A DNA stretch of 64,000 nt from Cephalotus follicularis (Eukaryota > Streptophyta > Magnoliopsida > Oxalidales > Cephalotaceae), in assembly GCA_001972305.1 (NCBI GenBank), contig BDDD01002288.1:58901-122900 (forward strand), written 5' to 3'. Under the pieces are notes generated by a model, which worked only from the letters and a program-made list of their open reading frames with translations, made no database searches and was not told the origin of the DNA. How positions within the stretch are numbered: position 1 is the first letter of the stretch; each line of letters starts with the position of its first letter. Below, piece by piece: positions 44,296-56,243 of this stretch. The translations under genes were made by a program, and so were the position numbers.

Positions 44296-45646
44296 CTAAC
44301 ATCTTCCACAAAGACACCATCGTACACCACGTTTAGTGTATCTTGGTGACTGATTAAACGGGGACCATTCTTGGAAGTCTTCTAACATCTTCCATTGCGA
44401 CACCATCGTACTGGCAATCATAGCCTTGCGACTCAAGGCATCAGTGACCGCATTCAATTTCCCTGGATGGTACTGAACACTACAATGATAATCGTTAAAG
44501 AATTCCACCCACCTTCGTTGCCCCATGTTTAGTGTATCTTGGCAGAACATGTACCTCAAACTCTTATGATCTGTAAAGATTTCAAATTGCGCCACATAAA
44601 GATAGTGCCTCCACTTTTGAAGGGAGAAGATAATGGCTGCAAGTTCAAGGTGATGCGTCAGGTAGTTTTCTTCATACGGCTTTAGATTCCGAGAAGAATA
44701 GGCGAGCACTCTGCCTCGCTGCAGTAGTACGCAGCCCAAGCCCTTACCCGAAGCATCACTGTAGACTACAAAGCCCTAATTACCATCAGGTAATACCAAG
44801 ATAGGAGCGAAAACCAACCGATCCTTCAGCTCACAGAAACTAGCTTCACAATCTTCTTCCGAGACAAATAAGGTCTTCTTCTAGGTCAGTCTGGTCAAAG
44901 GCACAGCTATCCTCAAAAAGTTCTGGATAAACCTCCTGTAATACCCCGTCAAGCCAAGAAAATTGTGCACTTTTGTTACGTTTCTTGGTTGCGACCAGTC
45001 TCGTACAACTTCACTCTTTGACGGATCCACCGTCAATCCTTCCCCAGATACGATGTGACCGAGAAAGATCACATGATCAAGCCAGAATTCACACTTGCCA
45101 AACTTGGCGTACAATCGATGCTCTCTGAGAATCTGCAATACCAGCCTCAAATGATGAGTGTGTTCCTCCTCACTCCTCGAGCATACCAGTATGTCATCCA
45201 TGAACAGTACGGCAAACTGATCTTGGTATGGCCAAAATACGTCATTCATCAATGACATGAAAGTTGTCGGTGTATTGGTAACACCAAACGGCATGACCAA
45301 GAACTCATAGTGACCATACCGTGTCCGGAAGGCAATCTTCTCAATGTCTCCTTCCCTTACCCTCAGTTGGTGATAACCCGATCTCAAATGGATCTTGGAA
45401 AATACCCTTGACCCTTGCAACTGGCCGAACAAATCCTCGATGTGTGGGAGGGGGTATTTGTTTTTAATAGTTGCCTTGTTCAACATTCTGTAGTCGATGC
45501 AAAGCCTCATCGACCCATCTTTCTTCTTGACAAATAACACAGGCGCACCCCACGGAGAAACACTAGGTCTAACAAAACCTTTATCAATCAGGTCTTGCAA
45601 CTGTAACTTCAGCTCTCGCAACTCGGCATGAGCCATCTGATAGTAT
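44296..45646 (-). pseudogene. pol: Minus gypsy reverse transcriptase and RNase H, 5'-truncated
   Basis: Reverse transcriptase from [20 protein letters not shown], through [25 protein letters not shown] and [12 protein letters not shown] (catalytic Asp pair kept), to [15 protein letters not shown]. RNase H follows with [28 protein letters not shown] and [16 protein letters not shown]. Stops at about 44880 and 44777. The coding sequence ends at the junction 45646, so gag, protease and the 5' LTR are gone. A scrambled short duplication occurs at 44283-44411. Confidence 0.92.
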
Positions 45647-47745
45647 TGTTGATTGGCCCTAATCGAGGAGCATTACTGAGGTTCGTAACTTCTTGGGATT
45701 GGCTGCCTGCTACCGAAGGTTCATCAAAGGGTCTTCGAAGCTTGCTACACCATTGACACAGTTGACTCAGAAGAAGTCAAGTTTTGTGTGGGATGATTCT
45801 TCTGAGGAAAGTTTTCAAGAGTTGAAGAGTCAGTTGATTTTGGCTCCATTGTTGGCATTACCGGAGGGTAATGAGGGTTTTACTGTCTATACTGATGCTT
45901 TTGGGAAGGGACTGGGATTCGTTCTTATGCAACATGGTAGGGTGATTGCATACGCATCTAGGAAATTGAAGACGTACGAAGAAAATTATCCCGTACACGA
46001 TCTTTTGTTGGCAGCCATAGTGTTCGCTTTGCAGAAATGGAGGCACTACCTCTATGGTGCTCAAGAGTTTAAAGTATCTGTTTTCCCAGAAGGAGCTCAA
46101 CATGAGACAATGATGATGGGTGGAGCTCTACAATGATTATAACTGCAACATTCAATACCACGCAGGAAAGGCGAATGTACTGGCGGATGCGCTGAGTTGC
46201 AAGGCAATGATTGCTGGCACAATGGTTTCACAGTGGAAGCTATTGGAGGAAATTCAGAGATGGAATACGTTCATGGTTTCCCAGGGAGTTATTGTGGCAA
46301 ATCTTCGAGCACAACCGAAATTTCTGGAGCGTATTGTAACTGCTCTATACAATCACACTGAATTATGGAGTATTCGTGAGAACCTAGACACTGATTCAGA
46401 ATTCTCCATTCACACTGATGGTATACTGAGGTTCCGAGGAAGGATATGTGATCCCAATGACGAGAGCATCAGGGATCAGCTACTGCAGCAAGCCCACAAG
46501 TCAAAATACAGTGTTCACCCTTGAAGTTCCAAGATGTGGCATGACATGAAAAAGAACTACAGGTGGAGTGGTATGAAAAGAGAGATTGCCGAATACGTAG
46601 CAAGATGTTTGACCTGTCAGAGAGTGAAGGATGAATATCAGAAACCGGCGGGACTGCTACAATCGTTACCAGTGGTTGAGTGGAAATGGGAACATGTGAC
46701 CATGGACTTCGTGTCAAGATTGTCGAGGTCATGGAATCAGCATGAACCAGTGTGGGTTGTAGTGGACAGACTCACTAAGTCTGCTCACTTTCTTCCAATG
46801 AACATGACATATTCTATCGAGAAGTATGCTCGATTGAATATCAGGGAGATAGTGAGATTGCATGGAGTACCTGTCAGTTTTGTTTGTGACCGTGATGCCA
46901 GATTCACTTCGAGGTTCTGGAAGAAGTTCCAAGCAGTGATGGGAACAACATTGAACTTCAGCACTGCGTTTCACCCACAGATCGATGGACAGTCCTAGCG
47001 TACCATTCAGACTCTGGAAGATATGCTGTGGGCGTGTATGATTGATTTCGTAGGGAGTTTGGAGGATCATCTTGCACTGATTGAATTCTCTTACAACAAC
47101 AACTTCCACACCAGCATCGGTATGGCTCCCTATGAAGCCTTGTATGGGAGAAAGTGTAGATCGCCAATTTGCTGGGACGAGGTGGGCGAGAGACAAGTGC
47201 TGGGACCCAACTTGGTACAAGAGACCACTGATAAAGTGGAAGTGATCAAGAAGAGGTTGCTAGCTGCACAGAGTGGGCAGAAGAGTTACGCCGACATAAA
47301 GAGGAGGAAGCTAGAATTCGAGAAGGGAGCTCATGTTTTCTTGAAGATCTCGCCTTCGAAAGGGATACACCATTTTGGCCTCAAGGGGAACTGTGCTACA
47401 AGGTATATTGGACCTTATGAGATACTAGAAAGAGTGGGGGATGTCGCATATCAGATTGCACTACCGCCTAGTTTGTCGGGTGTGCATAACGTATTTCATG
47501 TTTCCATGTTACGAAAATACATGCCCGACCCATCTCACATATTGAGTTACGACCCTGGATTCATCTGTCCTAGATTGTCGTATGAAGAAAGGGCGATGAG
47601 GATCGTTGATTGAATGGAGAAGGTGCCGAGGAATAAGACTATTCCTATGGTAAAAGTATTGTGGCATTTTAACAGAGCAGAGGAAGCAACGTGGGAGCGT
47701 GAATACGAAATGATGGAGACCTTCCCTCACTTGTTCGGAATGTAA
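45647..47745 (+). pseudogene. pol: Gypsy G, first copy: partial reverse transcriptase, RNase H, integrase
   Basis: Starts mid-domain (SIVDWP, then [20 protein letters not shown]), so the 5' half is missing. RNase [19 protein letters not shown] is followed near 46062 by a deletion of about 28 bp that removes FEIFTDHK. Integrase blocks: [59 protein letters not shown] and YIGPYEILERVGDVAYQIA. The tail ends with HLFGM before TAA at 47743. Stops include 46525, 46997 and 47612. Nearly every block matches the second copy at 52800-57686, so this is a duplicate of the same element family. Confidence 0.9.
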
Positions 47746-47773
47746 AAGCTAAATTCGGGGACAAATTTTCTTT

Positions 47774-47786
47774 AAGGAGGGGGGAA
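47774..47786 (+). other. Polypurine tract of gypsy G, first copy
   Basis: AAGGAGGGGGGAA directly before the LTR start TGTGATAACCGC. The same tract recurs before the LTR at 57729. Confidence 0.9.
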
Positions 47787-47932
47787 TGTGATAACCGCAA
47801 TTGAAATTAATGTATATTGTACAACGATGATTAAAATATGCATTTTATCGAGATTATATGTTGGGTTATCATTTGAATAGAATGAAATTTGAAAATTCTT
47901 AAATGAAAAATAAGAAATAAGTTCTGGTTCTA

Positions 47933-48058
47933 ACCGTCGACGCCTAACTCCATACCGTTGGCGCTTTGAGCATAGACACGTGTACAAGACGTGCAGTTGA
48001 GGGCTGAGTTAGGACGCACAAAACGTCGACGCCTGAAAGGAACCGTCGACGCTTTGCA
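47933..48058. repeat. Palindrome cluster G1
   Basis: Two ordered pairs: CCGTCGACGCCTA (core 47936-47941) with CCGTTGGCGCTTTG, then ACGTCGACGCCTG with CCGTCGACGCTTTG. Within pairs the cores are about 21-24 bp apart. In the 3' LTR the same cluster is at 57885-58001 with more decay (GTCGATGCC, CCGCAGGCGC). Confidence 0.88.
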
Positions 48059-48352
48059 TGGTGTCAGGAATATGATATGCGTCGATTAGAATAGAGCAGT
48101 GGTGCCAAAATGGTTCCTTGCAAGCTGAGTGTCCAGCGATGTGTCAACCATGCTAGGGAGACATTACCAGCTGTTGACAATGCCAAACTAAGGACCCTTG
48201 CATTTACTATTCCACCTGCAAGTCTGTAAACCTGCAATCACAGCAGAAACTATGAGAAAGAAACAAAGAGTGAAGGCATGCATAAGGGAAAGAGAAATGT
48301 CAAAATGAAAATTAGAAAACTCACTCATGAATTAAAGACACAAATTTGAGCC

Positions 48353-48360
48353 TTTATATC
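48353..48360 (+). promoter_or_regulatory. Likely TATA box of the gypsy G LTR
   Basis: TTTATATC precedes the GTGTTAGAAAACACTGAGG segment that is shared with LTR H, where a TTATAAAC lies in the matching place (55317-55324). The start site would lie about 30 bp further on. Conserved position in both LTR types is the main support. Confidence 0.6.
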
Positions 48361-48972
48361 AGCTGATACATGAGCTGATGAGTGTTAGAAAACACTGAGG
48401 AAAAGAGAGACAATCTGGATAATTGCTAGAGGATTGAAGGAGCTTGAAGTTCAAGTTGAACTTGGAACATCACCTGGAATTGGTAAGTAATCCGAGATTC
48501 CTTGATGTTGTTATGGTTATTAGTTTTGGAAACAGACTAAGATTAGATATACATATCCACTGTTAACATGATTATGAAAGAATAAGCTTGGAATTGGAGG
48601 TTGAAATTTGGATTTAGATAGGAGATGGATATGGAACTTAGAAAATTAACAGTAAGCTTTTGATTCAATTCTTGATGTTATCATGGTTAGATAACTAGTT
48701 AAACTTACTGGATTAGTATCTAAAACCTGTAAACATGCAGTTTTGGAAGATTGAGTTGGTTAGAAGAACATTGGACTTAAGGAGGGAAATCCATTCAAAT
48801 GATTTCGGGATTGCTTTTAATGTAGGGGTTTTGACATGTTTTTGAACATATAGCATGTATAATGTGTAGTAATGGTTGAGATTTGATTGCATGTTGATTT
48901 GGACTGAGATTGAATGAAATTATGCATGCTCTATTTTGTTGTTGCTCCTCGAAATTTGTAAGAACGCCAGAA

Positions 48973-49107
48973 GTGTCGACGCTTAGGTTCGGGCAGACGA
49001 CGCTTTGTTGTGTAAATATCGCATGTTAAGGCTTAGAATGTCGACGCTTTACGCTTTGATAGTGTGTCCAGTATCGACGCTTAATCTACAACCGTGGACG
49101 CTTTAGA
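48973..49107. repeat. Palindrome cluster G2
   Basis: Forms AGTGTCGACGCTTA, AATGTCGACGCTTTA, AGTATCGACGCTTA and CCGTGGACGCTTTA. Here most copies run into CTTA or CTTTA. The 3' LTR version is at 58942-59098 and has an extra copy near 59060. Confidence 0.85.
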
Positions 49108-50262
49108 TCAGTAATTGTGGGAGTGTTTAATGAATTGATTGAATTGGCTGTGGTTATGAATATCCTTGAACTGTTATACTGTTAAGCAATCTATATATTG
49201 CTGCCATTACTGTTTATTAAAGTAATCACTACTGTTTCATATAAATTTCAAGGATTATACCAACTTAATGCTTTAAACACAAAGAAATGATTTTTAACAA
49301 ACGGATTTCAGTAAGAAAATCTTATTGTTATACAAATTGCCATTTTCCTCTCATAAGAGGTATTGTTACCGTTTAGTTCTCCAAGAGAACCACTGATCAA
49401 ATTGTTATGTTTTCTAAAAATGAAAACTACCGCTATATTGCACATTATAGATATATGTGATACTGTCATTGAATTGATTGAATTGATTGTCTATGTTATT
49501 GCCGTTAGTCGAGTTATGGTAGATGTCACTGGCTAACGGAGGTGGACCTAGGTGTCAGGAGTTGGCTAGAGCATCTACCACACTTATCTGCAATATAGAT
49601 CCTGATTGTTACCTGCCCGCTAAATGCCTACAGAATTGACATGAACTATCACCTTCAGAGTGTAGGGTGATAATTAGGTGGTGCGCAGTTGGTGCTAGGA
49701 GTTACCGACATGCAACACCCAAACCACTGTATTGATTGATTTTACCCTTGTGTGGTATTCCTAATTGTATTGTCTATGGACACTTGGCATGATTACTCAT
49801 AAATATTTGAATACTTATTTATATATGTTATTCAAATTAACTGTCATACTTCTTTACATTTATATATTCTTTCTCATGCATTATGTCTGGTTAGCCAAGT
49901 GAGGACAACGGCTAACCCCCTACAATTTCAGATTTAGTGAAGGCATTTGGAGAATTGCTGCTGAAGCTTTATTGGAGAGCTTCTATCTGTTTAAGGTTGT
50001 TATTCACTATTTTGTATTGAAACGAACGATCATATCCCGTTGTTGTTGTTTTACTTTTCCTTTATGTAGAAGGATGATTGTTGGTACTGTATAAGCACGT
50101 AGTATGGGCTGCGTGTGGATAATTTTATCTAATCCGGCTTTAAATGCTTCCGCTAATTTGTTAATGAGTTTCACATTAATACTGAACGCTGGATTAATAT
50201 TATATTAACTGATATCACCACATATGTTCTCTTTATGGTATGGAAAACGGGGTGTGACAGCA

Positions 50263-50274
50263 TGGTATCAGAGC
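50263..50274 (+). other. Primer-binding site of gypsy G, second copy
   Basis: TGGTATCAGAGC, three bases after the LTR end. Confidence 0.95.
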
Positions 50275-50367
50275 TTGTTTTTTTAAATAAGCTATCGTAT
50301 GGATAAGTTTCTTGGTAATTAAGTGAATTGTTTCCTAATGATTCTATCATTCCATATAGGAAACAAA

Positions 50368-51500
50368 ATGGACCTACGAAGAGGTAGAAGGGGAATGCGT
50401 AGAGCTGACGAAGGAATCAATGCTCCGCCGGTACATGGGAATGATCTGACAGTGAATGCAGGTGTAAATGTTCCTCCAGTGCAAGACGAGAGGAGTAATT
50501 TTTACCGCATGGCTGACCTCTTCTAGCAGCAAATGAAAACTAATGCAACTAACATGGAGCAGATACGACAGATGTACGAGGTTAATCGGGCCTATCAACC
50601 TGCTCCTGAAGCTTGTCATACTGGTGGATTTGGCAGAGATTTGGAGCGGTTCATGAGACAGAATCCTCCGATATTCAATGATGTGTTGAATGCTACTGTG
50701 GCATAATGGTGGATAAGAGGCCTGGAGAAAATATTTGCTACCTTGGAGTGCACGGATGAGCAAAAACTCAACTTTGTTGTATACCGCTTGTGGGGCGAGG
50801 CTACCTATTGGTGGGAATCTCATAGACATGACAGGAGTTGGGACAGATTTTAGTCTGAGTTCCTTGCAACTTATGTACCCCAGATAGAGAGTAACCGGAG
50901 GGAGACCGAACTGATGGAGTTATGTCAAGGGGATATGACGGTAGCTCAGTACCAGGCTAGATTTGTGGAATTGGTAAGACATACCCCCTATCTGGTGGAG
51001 GGTGAATTGCGAATGATCCGAAGGTTTCTAAAAGGCCTTCGACCTGACATCATATCTAAATTGTTATTGCTACAACTAACTTCTTTTGTAGATATTGCTG
51101 AAAGGGCGATGATTCTGGAAGCCGATGCTAATGAAAGGAGAGCGGAGCAATCTCGTACTAATCAATCGAGGCCCGCACAATCACAAGGGCAGGGAAGTAA
51201 CAATCCTTTTAAATCGTCAAAGTCTGGTAACCGGGGTCAAGGAGGTTGTCGACACAGTAATTCACAATCAAGGACTCCTAGCCGAAGTAGTCAACAGAAT
51301 TCGGGTGGATGTACATTTTGTGGTCATCAAAACCATGATGAGACTGAGTGCTAGAAAAAGATGGGGAAGTGTTTGAGGTGTGGCTCACAATAACATATGC
51401 TGTGTTGTTGTTCAATGATGAAGGATCAAGCACGCGGCCAACAGGGAAGTGCTGGTGCCAGTGGTAGTGTTGCGGCTGCTCAACCGCGGAAGGATACTGG
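50368..51500 (+). pseudogene. gag: Gypsy G gag
   Basis: ATG at 50368 (MDLRRGRRGMRRADEG) is chosen by homology to gypsy 3. It contains GLEKIFATLECTDEQKLNFV, YRLWGEATYWWE, ELCQGDMTVAQYQARFVEL and RRFLKGLRPDIISKL, then a Ser/Gln/Asn-rich stretch and two knuckle-like pieces, CTFCGHQNHDETEC and CLRCGSQ. Stops at 50524 and 50851 fit CAG decay; the one at 50704 (TAA) does not fit simple decay. Stops at 51352 and 51391 lie in the knuckle region, the second of which has lost its spacing. Confidence 0.9.
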
Positions 51501-54500
51501 AAAAGGTATTGTGAAAGGTAGGGTCTATACCTTATCTAGAGATAATGTGCCATAATCTACTACTGTTGTGGGAGGTACCATTTTTATATCTTGCATACTA
51601 GCTCATGTATTGATTGACCCTGGTGCGACACATTCATTTATTGCATCTGAATTTGCTTGCAACTTGCATGGTATTACTTCTAGATTACCTTATGTATTGG
51701 AGGTGAGTACTTCAGCTGGTACTTGTCTTCTATCTGACACTATAATGAAAAATTGCGAGATCATGGTAGCTGGGATTCAGTTATCTGCTGACTTGATAGT
51801 GTTGCCTATCCGGGATTTCGATGTAATCTTGGGGATGGACTTGTTGTATGCTCATCATGCTTGTGTTGATTGCTATAACAAGATGATGACCTTTTACCTT
51901 CAAGATGGGACTGAGTGCAAGTTTATCGAAGATAAGAATGTTTCTGCTCTGATTATTTCGTATACTCGAGCACAAAAGTATCTCAAGCAAGGATGCGAAG
52001 GCTATTTGGCACATGTGATTGATCATACGAAAGGTACGCCTAGTATTGAACAAGTTCCTGTTGTATGTGATTAGCCTGATGTATTTTCATATGATCTCAC
52101 TTCATTGACACCGGAGAGAGATGTAGAGTTAAGCATTGAACTATTCCCTAGGACTGGTCCTATATCAAAAGCTCCGTACCGAATGGCTCCTGCTGAACTG
52201 AAGGAGTTGAAGACTCAATTGTAGGATTATCTTGATAAGGGCTTCATCAGACCGAGTGTGTCACCATGGGGAGCACTGGTCCTGTTTGTGAAAAAGAAGG
52301 ATGGTTCGATGCGGCTATGCATCGATTACAGGCTGCTAAATCAGGTAAGTGTGAAGAACAAGTATCCTCTACCATATTTTGAGGAGTTGTTCAACCAATT
52401 GCAAGGCTCTATCGTATTCTCCAAACTTGACTTGAGAACAGGTTATCATCAGTTGAGGATCCGAGAAGGTGATGTGGAGAAGACACCATTTTGAACCAGA
52501 TATGGGCATTACAAATTTCTGATACAGCCTTTTGGTTTGACAAATGCTCCTGCATCCTTTATGTGTTTGATTAACAGAGTGTTCCAGCCCTATCTTGAAC
52601 AGTTTGTCGTTATATTCTTAGACAACATCCTGATTTATTCAAGGAGCATTGAAGAAAACATGCAGCATTTAAGGATTGTATTGCAGACATTACGGAAGGA
52701 ACAGTTGTTTGCCAAATTCAGCAAGTGCGAGTTTTGGCTAGATCATGTGACTTTCCTAGGTCACATTGTGTCGAGTGAAGGATTGTCGGTAGACCATTCA
52801 AAAAGAGAGAGTATTGTTGATTGGCCCCAACCGAGGAGCGTTACTAAGGTTCGTAGCTTCTTGGGATTGGCTGGCTGCTACCGAAGGTTCATCAAAGGGT
52901 TTTCGAAGCTTGCTACACCATTGACACAGTTGACTTAGAAGAAGTCAAGTTTTGTGTGGGATGATTCTTGTGAGGCAAGTTTCCAAGAGTTGAAGAGTCG
53001 ATTGATTTCGGCTCCAGTGTTGGCATTACCGGAGGGTAATGAGGGTTTTACTGTCTATACTGATGCTTTTGGGAAGGGACTGGGATGCGTTCTTATGCAA
53101 CATGGTAGGGTGATTGCATACGCATCTAGGAAAACTGAAGACGTACGAAGAAAATTGTCCCGTACACGATCTTGAGTTGGCAGCCATAGTGTTCGCTTTG
53201 CAGAAATGGAGGTACTACCTCTATGGTGCTCAATTTGAAATCTTCACTGACCATAAGAGTTTAAAGTATCTGTTTTCCCAGAAGCAGCTCAACATGAGAC
53301 AAAGACGATGGGTGGAGTTCTTTAATGATTATAACTGCAACATTCAATACCACCCAGGAAAGGCGAATGTAGGGGCGGATGTGCTGAGTTGCAAGGCAAT
53401 GATTGTTGGGGCAATGGTTTCACAGTGGAAGCTATTGGAGGAAATTCAGAGATGGAATCCGTTCATGGTTTCCCGGGGAGTTATTGTTGCAAATCTTTGA
53501 GCACAATCGGAACTTCTGGACCGTATTCTAACTGCTCAATACAGTGACACTGAGTTATGGAGTATTCGTGAGAACCTAGACACTGATTCTGAATTCTCCA
53601 TTCACACTGATGGTACACTGAGGTTCCGAGGGAGGATATGTGTTCCGGATGACGAGAGCATCAGGGATGAGATACTGTAGCAAGCCCACAAGTCAAAATA
53701 CAGTGTTCACCCTGGTAGTTCGAAGATGTGGCATGACATGAAAAAGAACTACTGGTGGACTGGTATGAAAAGAGAGATTGCCGAATACGTAGCAAGATGT
53801 TTGACCTGTCAGAGAGTGAAGGCTGAACATTAAAAACCGGTGGGACTGCTACAATCATTACCAGTGGTTGAGTGGAAATGGGAACATGTGACCTTGGACT
53901 TCGTGTCGGGATTCCCGAGGTCACGGAATCAGCATGAAGCAGTATGGGTTGTAGTGGACAGACTCACTAAGTCTGCTCACTTTCTTCCAATGAACATGAA
54001 ATATTCTATCGAGAAGTTGGTTTGATTGTATATCAGGGAGATAGTGAGATTTCATGGAGTACGGGTCAGTATTGTTTGTGACCGTGATGCCAGATTCACT
54101 TCGAGGTTCTGGAAGAAGTTCCAAGCAACGATGGGAACAACATTGAACTTCAGCATTGTGTTTAACCCACAGACCGACGGACAGTCTGAGCGTACCATTC
54201 AAACTCTGGAAGACATGTTGCGGGCTTGTATGATTGATTTCACGAGGAGTTGGGAGGATCATCTAGCACTGATTGAATTCTCTTTCAACAACAACTTTCA
54301 CACCAAAATCAGAATGGCTCCCTCTGAAGCCTTGTGTGGGAGAAAGTGCAGATCGCCTATTTGCTGGGACGGGGTGGGCGAGAGACAAGTGCTGGGACCC
54401 GACTTGGTCCAAGAGACCACTGATAAAGTGGAAGTGATCAAGAAGAGGTTGCTAGCTACACAGAGTCGGTAGAAGAGTTACGCCGACATAAAGAGGAGGA

Positions 54501-54782
54501 AGTTAGAATTCGTGAAGGGAGATCGTGTTTTCTTGAATATCTCACCTTCGAAAGGGATACACCGTTTTGGCCTCAAGGGGAAGTTGGCTCCAAGGTATAT
54601 TGGACCTTATGAGATACTGGAAAGAGTGGGGGATGTGGCATATCAGATTGCACTATCGCCTAGTTTGTCGGGTGTGCATAACGTATTTCATGTTTCCATG
54701 TTACAAAAATACGTGCCCGACCCATCTCACATATTAAGCTATAACCCTGGATTCATCAGTCCTAGATTGTCTTATGAAGAAA
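51501..54782 (+). pseudogene. pol: Gypsy G protease, reverse transcriptase, RNase H, integrase
   Basis: Protease: HVLIDPGATHSFIASEF (DPG in place of DSG) and LPIRDFDVILGMDLL. Reverse transcriptase: [27 protein letters not shown] and [13 protein letters not shown], in which the second catalytic Asp is Asn. RNase [19 protein letters not shown]; an extra A at about 53133 shifts the frame. Integrase: [57 protein letters not shown] and RYIGPYEILERVGD. Stops occur at about 52222, 52492, 52936, 53498, 53678, 54023 and 54470; most fit CAG or CGA decay. The frame is broken at 54782 by solo LTR H and resumes at 57528. Confidence 0.92.
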
Positions 54783-54927
54783 TGTAATAACCGCAATTTC
54801 AATCCGTGTATATTGTGCTCTTGATGAATAAAATATGCACTTGCTTGAATTTTAATGTCTAATTGTTACATGAATTGTGATGGTGAATTCAATTGAGGTA
54901 ATAAACTTAAACAACCAAAGTCAGGCA

Positions 54928-55060
54928 AAACAGCCGACTGTTACAGGGTAACAGTCGACTGCCTAGTTCATGGGGGAACAGCCGACTGTCACAGGAGAAC
55001 ATTCAACTATTTGATGCCAGGAATGGACAGTCGACTGCCAAGTGAATACAATTGACTGGA
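54928..55060. repeat. Palindrome cluster H1 (CAGTCGACTG type)
   Basis: AACAGCCGACTGTT, AACAGTCGACTGCCTAG (core 54954-54959), AACAGCCGACTGTC, ACATTCAACTATT, GACAGTCGACTGCCAAG and ACAATTGACTGG. The second and third copies are an ordered pair at the place of the first pair of cluster G1, and the spacer starts with the same CCTA. Confidence 0.88.
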
Positions 55061-55315
55061 ATGGTATATAACAGGTGTCTCTGCATGCCTGTGTGATAGA
55101 ACCAAGGGGAGTGCATGATGGGCAGGTGTCATGCGAGATAGCAGCTACAAGAACATGCAAAAAAGGAATGCTTTGCATGTGCTCTGCAGACCTGTAACCT
55201 GCAAACAGAAATGGGAAGAGAGAAAGGTGAGAAAGAAGGGAACATGCGAGAGAGAGAGAATGAGGATGGGAATGAAGAATTATTGACTGAAAACGGGGAT
55301 TGAAGATACATCTCC

Positions 55316-55324
55316 CTTATAAAC
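55316..55324 (+). promoter_or_regulatory. Likely TATA box of LTR H
   Basis: CTTATAAAC about 530 bp into the LTR, followed by GAGTTAGAAAACACTGAGG and a splice-donor-like ATGGTAAGT at about 55453, the same order as in the gypsy G LTR. Confidence 0.6.
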
Positions 55325-56127
55325 AGAAGCTGCCTGAATGTCTTGAGAGTTAGAAAACACTGAGGATAGAGGGAGACTTGCTGGAGGATTGTAGGAGCTG
55401 CATTTGGATATTTTGGGTGTTCAAAGAGACTTGGAAGCTTTGGATTTTTCATGGTAAGTTCCCAAATCCAAGCTTACCACTGATGTAGTGATTTGTTAAT
55501 AATGTAACTAGGAGTATGTTATAATGCCTTCTGTTAACATGATTAAGGTTAGAAATTTCTAGAATTGAAATGGAATTGGTAAATGGTTCAAGAAGAGTTG
55601 AGATTATAAGCTCTAATTTGAATTATAGTTGTTGTTAGTTGTCCAGGTATATGTATACTGATCCCTTATGTATATATACATCTTCTATCAACACGTTAAG
55701 ATCACAGAATCTGCAATTGAAATATATTTGACAAAGAGTTCAAGGAGAAATTGTAAAAGGGGTAATTTGGAGGCTTAATCAATTAGTGATGAGCTACTGT
55801 TGGAGTAGTAATTGTAACCAAAATTAGTTGACTTACTGATTACATGACTGAGCCTTTGAGCATGCATTGTATAGACCATTTCTGCTGAGATTGGGAGGCT
55901 AAGTTGGTGAAAAAGCCTTGGAAACTCAAAGAGAGAAATCAATCCAAATTGATTTCAGGATAGCGTTTAAGGTAGGGGTAATGACATATTTTGGAAGATA
56001 TATTATTCATATCATGCATGCTTAATTTTCTGCTTGATTGCATGTGTTGTTGGGTTGATTGCATGTGTTGTTGGGTTAGTATTTGGACATTAAAATGCAT
56101 AACCTGCAACTTCCTGCCACTGGGCAA

Positions 56128-56243
56128 AGCAGTCGACTGTTCTTCATGACAGTCGACTACTTAAAGGAACCAGTCGGCTGTTAAGAGCAAACAGTCGACT
56201 ACTCAACCCAACAACCGACTATTCTTGGAAACAGCCGACTGTT
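56128..56243. repeat. Palindrome cluster H2 (CAGTCGACTG type)
   Basis: AGCAGTCGACTGTTC (56130-56139 is the perfect CAGTCGACTG), GACAGTCGACTACTT, CCAGTCGGCTGTT, AACAGTCGACTACTC, AACAACCGACTATT and AACAGCCGACTGTT. About 1.2 kb after H1. Confidence 0.88.

Larger units (their letters stand above)
47787..50259 (+). repeat. Middle LTR of gypsy G, shared by two internal regions
   Basis: TGTGATAACCGC to GGGGTGTGACA. It is preceded by the purine tract of one internal region and followed by the primer site of the next, so it is at once a 3' and a 5' LTR. It is closely similar to 57729-60230 over its full length. It holds palindrome clusters G1 and G2, a TATA-like box (48353-48360) and a likely splice donor TGGTAAGT at about 48483. 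Confidence 0.92.

Noticed and set aside
54963-55452. Minus-strand frames in solo LTR H
   Set aside because: No counterpart in the related gypsy G LTR and no recognisable motif.
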